Positions 33,779 to 42,758 are shown, counted from the first letter of the stretch. The stretch is 51,359 nt of DNA from Mycobacterium sp. WUMAC-067 (GCF_020217485.1 NZ_JAEKMI010000035.1:1-51359), one strand, 5' to 3'. Translations and numbers: made by a program. Notes: generated from the letters alone by a model not told the origin.

Positions 33779-35059
33779 GTGAAGGCCGAGGACATGATTC
33801 TGGTGAGCGTGGACGACCACTTGGTCGAACCTCCTCACTTGTTCCACGGGTTGCTACCGGCCAAATATGAGGATCAAGCACCGAAGGTGATCACCACCGA
33901 GGACGGCGCAGATGTGTGGACCTTCAACGGCACGATCATCCCCAACATCGGGCTCAATGCCGTTGCGGGCCGTCCCCGGGAGGAGTACGGCGCCGAGCCG
34001 ACCAACTTCGAAGAGATGCGACCCGGGTGCTTCGACATCGATGAACGCGTCAAGGACATGAATGCCGGAGGCGTGCTCGGCTCTATGTGCTTTCCGTCCT
34101 TCCCAGGATTCGCCGGGCGGCTGTTCGCCGCCGCCGACGACAAGGACCTCGCGCTGGCAGTCACTCGCGCCTACAACGACTGGCACATTGATCAGTGGTG
34201 CGGCAGTTACCCAGGCCGGTTCATTCCGATGGCGCTGCCGATCATCTGGGACGCCGAGTTGTGCGCTGACGAGATCCGACGGGTGGCTGCCAAGGGTTGT
34301 CATTCGCTGACCTTCACCGAGAACCCGGCCACGTTGGGCTGTCCCAGTTTTCACGACGAATACTGGGATCCGGTGTGGCGGGCGCTGTCTGAGACCGGCA
34401 CCGTGATGTCGGTCCACCTCGGTTCCTCGGGCCGGTTGTCTGTCACTGCGGCCGACGCCCCCGTCGATGTGATGATCACCTTGCAACCGATGAACATCTG
34501 TCAGGCCGCTGCTGACCTGTTGTGGTCACGGGTGATCAAACAATTCCCCGACGTGCGATTCGCGCTGTCTGAAGGCGGCACCGGTTGGATCCCATACTTC
34601 TTGGACCGCATCGACCGCACCTACGAGATGCACCATTTGTGGACCGGGCAGGATTTCGGCGGCAAGCTGCCCAGCGAGGTGTTCGGCGAACGATTCCTGA
34701 CCTGCTTCATCGCCGACCCAGTGGGCATCAAGCTGCGCCACGATATCGGCGTCGACAACATCGCGTGGGAGTGCGACTATCCGCACAGCGATTCGTCTTG
34801 GCCGAACGCCGCCGAGGAACTCGAAGAAGTCACCGCCGGCGTGCCGGACCATGAGATCAACAAGATCACCTTCGAAAACGCCTGCCGCTGGTATTCATTC
34901 GACCCCTTCATCCGCCGCCCGCGGCTGATGTCGACCGTCGGGGCGCTGCGCGAGGAGGCCGCCGGCCACGACGTGTCGATCAGGAGTTTCGACCGCGGGC
35001 GATACGAGAAGAAACTCGGAATCAACATGGGGGAGCTCACCACTCGAGTCAAAGCATGA
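33779..35059 (+). CDS. Amidohydrolase family protein (second)
   Basis: Amidohydrolase_2-type TIM-barrel enzyme, 426 residues from GTG 33779, chosen because GAGGAGGTG lies just before it and related proteins start with KAEDMILVSVDDH. An upstream ATG at 33722 would add 19 residues. The metal motif is VDDHLVEPP near the N-terminus, with VHLGSSG in the middle and ECDYPHSDSSWP carrying the final aspartate. Longer than the amidohydrolase at 3696 and of a different subgroup. First of a five-gene operon; it overlaps the ALDH by four bases. Role may be hydrolysis, decarboxylation or ring opening, unknown here. Confidence 0.88.
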   Translation: MKAEDMILVSVDDHLVEPPHLFHGLLPAKYEDQAPKVITTEDGADVWTFNGTIIPNIGLNAVAGRPREEYGAEPTNFEEMRPGCFDIDERVKDMNAGGVLGSMCFPSFPGFAGRLFAAADDKDLALAVTRAYNDWHIDQWCGSYPGRFIPMALPIIWDAELCADEIRRVAAKGCHSLTFTENPATLGCPSFHDEYWDPVWRALSETGTVMSVHLGSSGRLSVTAADAPVDVMITLQPMNICQAAADLLWSRVIKQFPDVRFALSEGGTGWIPYFLDRIDRTYEMHHLWTGQDFGGKLPSEVFGERFLTCFIADPVGIKLRHDIGVDNIAWECDYPHSDSSWPNAAEELEEVTAGVPDHEINKITFENACRWYSFDPFIRRPRLMSTVGALREEAAGHDVSIRSFDRGRYEKKLGINMGELTTRVKA

Positions 35060-36546
35060 CGACCACGCGACCGGTGCACGAGGCTCGGATGCTCATCGAC
35101 GGCAAGCTCGTCGAGGCGCAGAGCGGACGGATATTCGACAACGTCAACCCCGCCACCGAACAGGTCATCGGCCACTGCGCTGACGGATCCCGCGCCGATA
35201 TGCACCGCGCCGTCGCAGCCGCCAGGACCGCGTTCGACACCACCGACTGGGCACGTGACCACGGTGGCCGCAAGCGGGCGTTGCTGCAATTGCAGACCGC
35301 GCTGGAGGCTGAGCGCGAGGATCTGCGGTCTGAGCTTGTCGCTGAGGTCGGCTGCCCCGTTCTGACGACGTTCGGGCCGCAGCTCGACGTCCCGATGCGT
35401 GAGGCGCTGCGGTGGCCCGCGCAAATGATCGATGAATTCACCTGGTCGCGTCCGCTGCCGGATAACGACGCCTTCGCCACGGGTTCGCTGTCGGCTCGGG
35501 AGGTCTGGAAAGAGCCGATCGGCGTGGTCGGGGTCATCGTGCCCTGGAACTTTCCCGCCGAGATCACGCTCAACAAGATCGGCCCGGTTCTGGCGATGGG
35601 CAATACGTGCGTCATCAAACCTTCACCCGAAACCCCGTACAACGCCACGCGGATTGGACGGCTCATCGCTGACCACACGGACATCCCGCCTGGTGTGGTC
35701 AACATCGTCACGTCATCGGACCATCTCGTCGGCGAGGTGTTGTCGACAGAACCGTCGGTGGACATGGTCGCCTTCACCGGATCCACCGCCACCGGCCGCC
35801 AAGTCATGGCTGCAGCTTCGGCGACGCTCAAGCCGACGTTCCTGGAACTCGGAGGCAAGTCAGTAAACCTGATCCTCGACGACGCCTCCGACTTCACCCG
35901 CGTCGTCCGCGACGCTGCCGCGATCGTGTGCATGCACGCCGGCCAAGGCTGTGCGATGCCGACGCGGTTGTTGGTACCCAACGCGCGCTACGACGAGGCG
36001 ATAGAGATCGCGAAGGCAACGCTGGAGGCTATCCGGTACGGGGATCCAACCGATCCATCCATGCTGCAAGGGCCGTTGGTGTCCAAGAGGCAACAGGACA
36101 GGGTCCTGGGCTACATCGCCAAAGGGCGTCAGGAAGGAGCACGGGTTGTGACCGGCGGCGGTGTGCCCGCTCATCTGCCTCGCGGCCACTATGTCGAACC
36201 GACATTATTTGCCGATGTCGACAACGCCATGACGATCGCCCAAGAGGAGATCTTCGGGCCGGTGCTCGTCGCGATCGGCTACGACGGCGACGACGATGCC
36301 GTGCGGATAGCCAACGACTCGATCTACGGGCTGTCAGGCATGATCGTTGCGGGAGACCTCGAGCGCGGCAAGGATGTAGCACGGCGGATCCGCACCGGCA
36401 CCCTTGGCATCAACGGCGCGATGTGGTTGGGCGCCGACGCCCCGTTCGGCGGCTACAAACAATCGGGCATCGGACGCCAGGGCGGCATCGAAGGCTTGGA
36501 AATCTTCACCGAGACCAAAACCGTGGCATGGCCGGCGAGCACGTGA
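35056..36546 (+). CDS. Aldehyde dehydrogenase
   Basis: NAD(P)-dependent aldehyde dehydrogenase of the classic 496-residue type. It shows IVPWNFPAEITLNKI (cofactor region), FTGSTATGRQ, the general base in LELGGKSVNL, the catalytic cysteine C299 in AGQGCAMPTR, EEIFGPVL, and near the C-terminus APFGGYKQSGIGRQGG. Different subfamily from the dehydrogenase at 14288. Its ATG overlaps the amidohydrolase stop (ATGA) and its stop overlaps the P450 start, which points to tight translational coupling. Likely converts an aldehyde made by the P450 and an alcohol dehydrogenase to the acid. Confidence 0.93.
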   Translation: MTTTRPVHEARMLIDGKLVEAQSGRIFDNVNPATEQVIGHCADGSRADMHRAVAAARTAFDTTDWARDHGGRKRALLQLQTALEAEREDLRSELVAEVGCPVLTTFGPQLDVPMREALRWPAQMIDEFTWSRPLPDNDAFATGSLSAREVWKEPIGVVGVIVPWNFPAEITLNKIGPVLAMGNTCVIKPSPETPYNATRIGRLIADHTDIPPGVVNIVTSSDHLVGEVLSTEPSVDMVAFTGSTATGRQVMAAASATLKPTFLELGGKSVNLILDDASDFTRVVRDAAAIVCMHAGQGCAMPTRLLVPNARYDEAIEIAKATLEAIRYGDPTDPSMLQGPLVSKRQQDRVLGYIAKGRQEGARVVTGGGVPAHLPRGHYVEPTLFADVDNAMTIAQEEIFGPVLVAIGYDGDDDAVRIANDSIYGLSGMIVAGDLERGKDVARRIRTGTLGINGAMWLGADAPFGGYKQSGIGRQGGIEGLEIFTETKTVAWPAST

Positions 36547-37754
36547 GCCCCGGCGGGGTCACCGAAGCCGACGCCCCCATCGCACGATTCGATTTCGTGA
36601 ACGGATCGGCCGGCATGTCGCTGTCGGCAAAGGATCCGCACCAACGAAATCACGCAATGGCGCTGCGCCGCGTCGTGGCCCTCGGGGACGGCGCGCTGGT
36701 TTGTTCTCGAGAACTGGTCACCGAGACGTTGACCAGTCCGGCCGTGTTCTCGTCGGCGGATCTCGTGGAGCAGGGCAACACCCTGCCACTGATCCCGCTC
36801 GGTATCGACCCACCAGATCACGGGCGCTACCGCAAGCTGCTCGACCCGATGTTCTCACCGCGGCGCATGGACGCACAGGAAGCCGATATCGCCGAGCGGG
36901 TGAACCACTTCATCGACATGTTCATCGATCGCGGATCATGCGATTTCACAGCCGAATTCGCCGAGCTGTTTCCGTCCGCGGTGTTCCTCGGACTGATGGG
37001 GCTACCTTGGGATCAGCTCGACGAGCTGGTGCGGCTGCGTGAGGGGCTTTTGCACCCCGGCTCGCCGGACTCAACCCCCGCGCAGCGGAGCGCCATCCAG
37101 CGCCAAACCGCACAGGAGGTGTACAGCTACTTCGACGCGATCCTCGACCAACGCGCCGCCGATCCGCACGGCGACCTGCTCACCGAGATCGTCACCAGCG
37201 AACTCGACGGCCGCCCCCTGTCGCGCGAGGACGCCTTGTCGATCTGCTTCGTGCTGTTGACAGCGGGTCTGGACACCGTCACCGATTCGCTGACCTGTTT
37301 CTGGGCCTACCTGGCTCGACATCCGCGACAGCGTCAACGCATCGCCGAAGACAACGAGGTCATTCCCCGCGCGGTCGAGGAACTCTTGCGTTGGGAAACG
37401 CCGGTGCCTCTGGTGGTGCGGTGGGCACGTAAGGACAGCAGGATCGGTGATCAGACGGTGGGCGCGGGCCAACACGTATTGGTCAGTCTCAGCGCCGCAA
37501 ACGTCGATCCCGCCCAATTCTCCGATCCACTTGAGGTGAATCTCGACCGGCGCGGCAATTCGCACCTGGCCTTCGGTGGCGGCGCACACCGCTGTTTGGG
37601 ATCACACCTGGCGCGCCGCGAGTTGCGCATCGCTATGCGCGAATGGCACCGCCGCATACCGGAATACACGCTGGCGCCAGGCTACGAGGTGCGCTACCGG
37701 CCGCCGATGCGGTTCGTGCCCGATCTGCAATTGGTCTGGCCCGGCAACGCATGA
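36543..37754 (+). CDS. Cytochrome P450 (second)
   Basis: Soluble P450 of 403 residues. The I-helix motif is AGLDTVTDS, ExxR is in VEELLRWETPVPL, and the heme loop is FGGGAHRCLGSHLARRE with C351 as ligand. LGIDPPDHGRYRKLLDPMFS is the C-helix region. GTG 36543 overlaps the dehydrogenase stop (GTGA); ATG 36528 is an alternative that adds five residues. A long open frame from 35928 is only chance antiphase coding inside the dehydrogenase. Partner ferredoxin is not encoded in this window. Its sequence differs markedly from the other P450, so the two probably act on different intermediates. Confidence 0.92.
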   Translation: MSPGGVTEADAPIARFDFVNGSAGMSLSAKDPHQRNHAMALRRVVALGDGALVCSRELVTETLTSPAVFSSADLVEQGNTLPLIPLGIDPPDHGRYRKLLDPMFSPRRMDAQEADIAERVNHFIDMFIDRGSCDFTAEFAELFPSAVFLGLMGLPWDQLDELVRLREGLLHPGSPDSTPAQRSAIQRQTAQEVYSYFDAILDQRAADPHGDLLTEIVTSELDGRPLSREDALSICFVLLTAGLDTVTDSLTCFWAYLARHPRQRQRIAEDNEVIPRAVEELLRWETPVPLVVRWARKDSRIGDQTVGAGQHVLVSLSAANVDPAQFSDPLEVNLDRRGNSHLAFGGGAHRCLGSHLARRELRIAMREWHRRIPEYTLAPGYEVRYRPPMRFVPDLQLVWPGNA

Positions 37755-38794
37755 CCGTCACGCGTGTCGCCCAGTGGGCGACTGGCACCACCGGTTCAAA
37801 GGCTCTTGGTGCCGTCATCGATGCCCCGGGGCTGGAACTGGTCGGCGTGCGTGTGTACGACCCGGCCAAGGTCGGTGTGGACGCCGGCGTCCTGGCGGGC
37901 CGCGCGCCGACGGGCGTGCGGGCCACCAACGACACCGCGGCGTTGCTCGCCGCGCGACCTGATGTGGTCCTTTACATGGGCCAGGTGGAGAAATCACCCG
38001 ACGACTGCTTCGCCGACGTCGCCGCAGTTCTAAACGCGGGGGTCAACGTCATCACGACGGGGAGCTCCTTCATCGACGTCGCCGCGTTCGACCCGGCACG
38101 TGGTGCATTGATCGCTGATGCCTGCCGGCGCGGAAAGAGTTCGTTTCTCGGACTCGGCTTGTTCCCCGGATTCTGGGGCGAGGTCGTGGCGCCGGTGCTG
38201 GCACGGCTATCTGCGCAGTGCACTGGGATCACCGTGCGCGAATCTTTGTCGTATGCAGGCTATCCCAGCCGCCAGATGCTCGTCGACGTGATGGGCTACG
38301 GTCAACCTCCCGATTCCCGCTCGCCTCTGCTCGGTGATCCCAACCGCGCCGGTGCTGCGTTCATCGGCACCGTCACCGTGCTGGCCAAAGCATTGGGGTT
38401 GACGCCCACGTCCGTCGAGGCGTTCCGCGAAACTGCGGTCACCAACACCGATCTGCACGTCGCTGCCGGCCCGATCGCCGCCGGGACAGTTGCCGCGATG
38501 AAATTGGGAGTACGCGCCGACTGCGGGCCGATGACGATTGCCGTCGAGCACGTGACATGGCTGGACGACGCTGTGGCTCCGAACTGGTCCAGCGCGCAAG
38601 GCTACGAACTCGAGTTCGTCGGAACACCGGCCATGCGATGCCAACTCGTTCTAGGTGGAGACGGCCAGGACCACACGGACATGGGGTGTCTGGCCACCGC
38701 CAGGCATGCAGTAAGCGCCATCCCGTTCATCACCGCTGCGCCGCCGGGTGTCGTGGACCTGGCCGATATGGCGTCGTTGACAGGAGGTCATTGA
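37751..38794 (+). CDS. DapB-like NAD(P)-binding reductase (second)
   Basis: A 347-residue relative of the protein at 5112: the start TVTRVAQWATGTTGSKALGA contains the cofactor-binding loop, and the runs ELVGVRVYDPAKVGVDAG and GVNVITTGSSFIDV repeat its pattern. ATG 37751 overlaps the P450 stop by four bases, and its stop overlaps the next start as TGATG. The longer frame from 37643 lies inside the P450 and is not likely. A reductase or dehydrogenase role in the operon is inferred from the fold alone. Confidence 0.78.
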   Translation: MTVTRVAQWATGTTGSKALGAVIDAPGLELVGVRVYDPAKVGVDAGVLAGRAPTGVRATNDTAALLAARPDVVLYMGQVEKSPDDCFADVAAVLNAGVNVITTGSSFIDVAAFDPARGALIADACRRGKSSFLGLGLFPGFWGEVVAPVLARLSAQCTGITVRESLSYAGYPSRQMLVDVMGYGQPPDSRSPLLGDPNRAGAAFIGTVTVLAKALGLTPTSVEAFRETAVTNTDLHVAAGPIAAGTVAAMKLGVRADCGPMTIAVEHVTWLDDAVAPNWSSAQGYELEFVGTPAMRCQLVLGGDGQDHTDMGCLATARHAVSAIPFITAAPPGVVDLADMASLTGGH

Positions 38795-39918
38795 TGGCTG
38801 CAGAAGTAGCCCCAGCCCGCATCGGATTGCTCATCGACTACCTCGAGGACAATCTGCAGGGCAGTGGCGGATACGACGAAAACATCCTGCCGACATTGCA
38901 ATTGGTGGCCGACGACTACCTGCAGCGTGGGATCCTCGAGCGTCCAGTCGAATTCGTTGTACGGGCGGTACAGGGACTGCCCAACGGCTCGTTCCGGCCC
39001 GTGCGCGAGGCGTTCTACGAACTGGTCGACCAGGACGCGTCGGTGATCTTCGGGCCGTGGGTGTCGGAAAACGGCGTCGCGCTGCGTCCCTTCGTGGAGG
39101 ACCTGGCACAGGTGCCGATCATCACCATGGGCGCTTCGGAAACCATGCTGGGGGAGTGGGTCTTCGGCCTGCCCGCGGGCTCGATGGAGGAAGAACCGAT
39201 CATCATGGCGGCCGTGGCCGCCTACGACGGATGCACAAGCGTCGGGTTGGCGTTCGAGGACAGCCTGATTGGCCGCGAGTACCTTCGCACCACCCGCGAG
39301 GCCTGCCGCAACGCCGGGCTGACCATCACCGCCGAGGTGGCCATCCCGCAGGTCGAGTCCGACAAGCGCGCAGCGATGGCCACACTGGCTGCAGACAAAC
39401 CTGACGCGATCATGCACGTCGGCTTCGGCCTGGGCATCATCGGGATGAATGCGGCCCTGGAAGCGATCGGTTGGAAGCCGCACCGATACACCACTACCGC
39501 ATTCGAATTCGCGGCCACCGGGGGGTGGTGGCGCAAACAGCTCGCCGGATGGGTCGGCCTAGACCAGTACGACGAACGCAATCGGACCGGACAACAGTTC
39601 CTCGACCGCTTCCAGGAACGCTACGGCCGCCGCCCCGAATACTTCTTCCCCGTGTATTGCTACGATGTCGGCCGGCTGATGATGACGGCGTTGGCGACCG
39701 CACATCCGCTGACCGGTCCCGCGGTCAAGGAGGCGTTGGAGCGGATCAAGATGATGCCCGCAGCCACCGGTGCGCCCGGGACGCGGTTGCGGTTCGGAAA
39801 ATTCATCCGCCACGGGTGGGTCGGCAGTGAATTCCTCGTGGCGCGCAAAGTTCTGCCCGATGCGAGCAGGTCGATTCTGCACGCCACGATCGAAGGCCTT
39901 ATCGAGCCCACGCGATGA
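38794..39918 (+). CDS. Branched-chain-amino-acid-type binding protein without signal peptide
   Basis: A 374-residue periplasmic-binding-protein fold of the LivJ/amide-receptor type (Type 1). It shows the core strands ARIGLLIDYL, SVIFGPWVSENG, VPIITMGASE, SVGLAFEDSLIGREYL and DAIMHVGFGLGIIGMNAAL. The N-terminus is MAAEVAPARIG: no signal peptide, no lipobox, no transmembrane segment, and no ABC permease or ATPase gene is nearby. It therefore probably works in the cytoplasm as a ligand-binding or sensing partner rather than in transport. It is last in the operon of amidohydrolase, ALDH, P450 and DapB-like genes, with start overlapping the previous stop (TGATG). Confidence 0.8.
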   Translation: MAAEVAPARIGLLIDYLEDNLQGSGGYDENILPTLQLVADDYLQRGILERPVEFVVRAVQGLPNGSFRPVREAFYELVDQDASVIFGPWVSENGVALRPFVEDLAQVPIITMGASETMLGEWVFGLPAGSMEEEPIIMAAVAAYDGCTSVGLAFEDSLIGREYLRTTREACRNAGLTITAEVAIPQVESDKRAAMATLAADKPDAIMHVGFGLGIIGMNAALEAIGWKPHRYTTTAFEFAATGGWWRKQLAGWVGLDQYDERNRTGQQFLDRFQERYGRRPEYFFPVYCYDVGRLMMTALATAHPLTGPAVKEALERIKMMPAATGAPGTRLRFGKFIRHGWVGSEFLVARKVLPDASRSILHATIEGLIEPTR

Positions 39919-40026
39919 CGCCCAAGGTCATCCACGGTCAGCGGTCCGGTCGTCGCGACGCAGCTGAGCGGCATCGTTGAACCTCACGTACCCGCATGCC
40001 TGCTTCTCACGGTTTCTATGATTACC

Positions 40027-40042
40027 ATACCTCTAGATATTT
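40027..40042. promoter_or_regulatory. Putative operator upstream of the last island SDR
   Basis: ATACCTCTAGATATTT is a complete match to AWAYMTCTAGAKRTWT, 90 bases before the SDR start. The region 39919-40131 has nothing else of note. Confidence 0.65.
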
Positions 40043-40131
40043 AAGGCATATGCCGATGTCGCCACCGCCAGGCGTCGAGCCCCAAGTACAGCGGCGGCGC
40101 GGTAGGGCGTCCCGGCAGAACAGGAGGGCGT

Positions 40132-40914
40132 ATGACTGTGCAAGGCACCCAGGGGCTGTTCGACCTCACCGGGCGGGTGGCTGTGGTGACCGGATCGACC
40201 CGCGGAATCGGACGCGCAATCCTGCAAGGATATTCACGCGCTGGCGCGTCAGTCGTGGTATCCGGCCGCAAGCAGCAACGTTGCGACGAGGTGGCCGCCG
40301 AGCTCAACGCTGTTGGTATCAAGGCGAGCGGGATCGCTTGTCATGTCGGCGACTGGGATGCCATCCCAGCCTTTGTCGAAGCGGTCATCGCGGAATTCGG
40401 CCGCATCGACATCTTGGTCAACAACGCCGGAATCAACCCAGCAGTCGCCGACCTCAATGAGCTCTCACTTGGATTGTGGCGCAAGGTGTTCAACGTCAAC
40501 GTCGAGGGGGCGCTGCGCATGAGTCAATGCGTCGCTCCGGTGATGCGCGAGCACGGTGGAGGCAGCATCATCAACATCGGCTCCATGGAGTCCTACTACC
40601 CGTCAAGTCCGATATCGGTGGCCTACAGTGCATCCAAGGCCGCGTTGCGGAACTTGACAGTTTCAATGGCCAACCTGTGGGCTCCGTGGTCGGTACGCGT
40701 AAATATTCTCTGCCCGGGCCCGTTCGCCACGGAGCTGCTCATGGAGGCCGACCGCTACCAGCCCGGCGCCTTGTCGCTGCTGGCTGATATGAACCCGCAG
40801 AAACGCATCGCTGATCTCTCCGAAATCGTCGGACCCGCGCTGTATCTGGCCAGCGACGCCTCTTCGTTCGTCACCGGTGACGACATCACCGTGTGCGGGG
40901 GCATGCGCAAGTAG
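40132..40914 (+). CDS. Short-chain dehydrogenase/reductase
   Basis: Classical SDR of 260 residues, with TGSTRGIGRAI (cofactor loop), NNAGINP, the catalytic serine in NIGSMES, YSASK, and the C-terminal VTGDDITVCGGM. A strong ribosome-binding site (GGAGG) precedes ATG 40132. It stands alone and is controlled by the operator at 40027; it is the last gene for which I find the island palindrome as a convincing promoter element. Similar to 3-oxoacyl-(acyl carrier protein) reductase-like and gluconate dehydrogenase-like SDRs, but the substrate is not determined. Confidence 0.92.
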   Translation: MTVQGTQGLFDLTGRVAVVTGSTRGIGRAILQGYSRAGASVVVSGRKQQRCDEVAAELNAVGIKASGIACHVGDWDAIPAFVEAVIAEFGRIDILVNNAGINPAVADLNELSLGLWRKVFNVNVEGALRMSQCVAPVMREHGGGSIINIGSMESYYPSSPISVAYSASKAALRNLTVSMANLWAPWSVRVNILCPGPFATELLMEADRYQPGALSLLADMNPQKRIADLSEIVGPALYLASDASSFVTGDDITVCGGMRK

Positions 40915-40952
40915 TGGTCCCCGACATCGCACCAGCGAGACTGGGACCACAT

Positions 40953-40968
40953 ATACCTATAAGGGTAT
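40953..40968. promoter_or_regulatory. Operator-like palindrome after the last island SDR
   Basis: ATACCTATAAGGGTAT matches 13 of 16 positions of the consensus. No intact gene begins nearby; it may be left from a lost gene. Confidence 0.3.
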
Positions 40969-41179
40969 GGCCAACCAAGGTTCACCGAGGCGCCAGATGC
41001 AATAGCCAGCGCGCTGCGGCCTCAACGATCACACCTAACTACCATGGCCGAGGCTGACGTTCCAGCAACACCTTGGCCAGAGTACTCAAACATCCTTGCC
41101 TGCATACAATATTGCCGTCACGTCACGGACCGGCGCGATTACACAGATGGTCAGCTGCCGCCGCCCGGCCCCTCAACGG

Positions 41180-41400
41180 GACGCCGTCCTCGCCCCTCCG
41201 GTTGCGCTAAGAGCGACGTCGCCAAGCTGATCGGCATAGCCCGACCACGGCAACGCTGGCCCGCCGCCGGTGATGGGCACGACGCGACGAAGGCCAATTG
41301 GCGGGAGGCCGATGTCGAAACCGTCGTCGACGGTGAATTCGAGACTCAAGCAGATGGCAGCCCAACGGCATTCGGATGCGGGCTCCCAATGTGTGGGAGG
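41180..41400 (-). pseudogene. Remnant of a DUF3237-type protein
   Basis: Minus-strand sequence reads LEFTVDDGFDIGLPPIGLRR, then VVPITGG, the N-terminal pattern of DUF3237 proteins (small beta-barrel proteins often near aromatic catabolism). After a frame change there is GVPLRGR, as expected a few residues later. Only about 60 residues are preserved. The rest of 40969-41448 has no recognisable gene. Confidence 0.45.
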
Positions 41401-41448
41401 CCGCCGCGTCGACGCCGGCGCTGTCCTCACGGCCATCACAGTGGTTGC

Positions 41449-42228
41449 TTAGTCCCGGTCTCGTCGCGTGGGGGCGTCGGGAATTGAGTCGATGATCGTC
41501 TGGGCACACATCGCTGGATCATCGATCATGGGGACGTGGCCGACTCCGGGCAGCATGATGAATCGCGCGTTCGGTAGCCGTCGTCGTGCGTTGGCCCCGA
41601 AGACATCTGGTGGGAAGATGCGGTCCTTTGCCGACCACGCCACGGTGATCGGGCAGGGCAGTGGGTCCAGCGTTTCCAGGTGTTCGGTCGTGTCGAGGAG
41701 ATCGTCTGCGGCATCGCATCCCACCAGATCGTTGAAGGCCCGAACGGCCTGATCGAAGGATAGACGCTCTGCGTGGACGGCGATGTCCGCCATCGTGAGC
41801 CGGCGCAGCGCCCCGAATCTCAGAAGCGAGGGGGTGAGGTGCCGGGTGGCGTCGGCGAGCTTCTTGGTGCGGCGCAGGGTGTCTCGGCTTCGGTTGCGGG
41901 AATCGCATGCATTCCACAATCCCGCCGGGGATATGGCGCACACCGCGCCGGCGCGCCCTCGGCGGGCCAGCTCGATGGCCATCCACCCGCCCATCGAGTT
42001 CCCGGCGATGTGAACGGTGGCAAGCTTGCGGTCGTCGAGAAGTCGCTCGGTGACGTCGGTCAATGCGCGTATTGTCGCCGGCCCCGATATCTTTGGGCCG
42101 CCCCGATGGCCGGCTGCAGTGGGGACGATCAACTCGAAGCGGTCGGCGAGCAGGGGCGTGACGTTGTCCCAGGCGGCGGCCGACATGGTGACTCCGTGCA
42201 ACAACAGCAGGGGAGGTTTACCGATCAT
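41449..42228 (-). CDS. Alpha/beta-hydrolase
   Basis: Alpha/beta-hydrolase of 259 residues. The oxyanion region is LLLHGVTMS, the nucleophile is the serine of AGNSMGGW, the acid is the aspartate of SAKDRIFP, and the histidine is in PGVGHVPM. No signal peptide. It follows the phenolic acid decarboxylase gene by five bases and is co-transcribed with it. It could cleave an ester of a hydroxycinnamate to supply the decarboxylase; this is inference from context. Confidence 0.9.
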   Translation of the reverse strand: MIGKPPLLLLHGVTMSAAAWDNVTPLLADRFELIVPTAAGHRGGPKISGPATIRALTDVTERLLDDRKLATVHIAGNSMGGWMAIELARRGRAGAVCAISPAGLWNACDSRNRSRDTLRRTKKLADATRHLTPSLLRFGALRRLTMADIAVHAERLSFDQAVRAFNDLVGCDAADDLLDTTEHLETLDPLPCPITVAWSAKDRIFPPDVFGANARRRLPNARFIMLPGVGHVPMIDDPAMCAQTIIDSIPDAPTRRDRD

Positions 42229-42233
42229 GGGGC

Positions 42234-42758
42234 TTAGTTCCGGCGGTCGGCAAATCCGGGGGGTAGCTCGCCAGGCGCGGTGGCAATGATCGTCTCGTCG
42301 TCGACGCCGACGTGCTCGAACAAGGTGATGGTGGCGAATTCGGGCACGACGTAGATGGGGTAGGTAGGTCCGGCGTCGCGGTAGGCACGCATCTCATCAA
42401 GATGCTCGTTCTGGTAGAGCACAGTCCTGGCCCCATTGGCACGAATCCACTCGGGGAAGAAGATGGTGCCGTGCAAACGGCGTAGGGCGGGCATGACATT
42501 GACCACGACACTCGTCCCGGTCGGCTCGGTCCAGGAGATCTTGTAGACGTCGGAAGCCAGCAAGACGAGGTCGACCGTCTGATCGCGAACCCAGCGGCCG
42601 CCCACGTGGCCGGTGTGGATGCGGTAGTCGATGGTGGTGGCGTTCTTCACGTACATCTCGTACTGCCAGCCATTGGCGTAGGTGTAGATGAATCGATGGC
42701 CGATCAAGCCGTAAATGTCGTTATCGAAGTTCGCATGCGCGCCGGATTCCACGATCAT
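42234..42758 (-). CDS. padC: Phenolic acid decarboxylase
   Basis: Removes CO2 from p-coumaric, ferulic or caffeic acid without cofactor, giving vinylphenols; cytoplasmic. The lipocalin-like sequence is unmistakable: HRFIYTYANGWQYEMYV, DYRIHTGHVGGRWVRDQ, KISWTEPTGTSVVVN and RLHGTIFFPEWI. By alignment with the Bacillus subtilis enzyme, active-site residues are conserved as Y25, Y27, R55 and E78, with a 14-residue longer N-terminus here. Length 174 residues. It is divergent from the MarR-type gene whose family commonly controls phenolic acid genes. The two starts are extremely close. Confidence 0.93.
   Translation of the reverse strand: MIVESGAHANFDNDIYGLIGHRFIYTYANGWQYEMYVKNATTIDYRIHTGHVGGRWVRDQTVDLVLLASDVYKISWTEPTGTSVVVNVMPALRRLHGTIFFPEWIRANGARTVLYQNEHLDEMRAYRDAGPTYPIYVVPEFATITLFEHVGVDDETIIATAPGELPPGFADRRN

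Noticed and set aside
35928..36527. Long N-terminal extension of the second P450 frame
   Set aside because: It lies entirely within the aldehyde dehydrogenase in another frame, is arginine-rich low-complexity sequence, and P450 homology starts only after 36543.
38557..38793. Upstream extension of the binding-protein frame, which might have held a signal peptide
   Set aside because: It overlaps the DapB-like gene, is arginine-rich and has no hydrophobic core.
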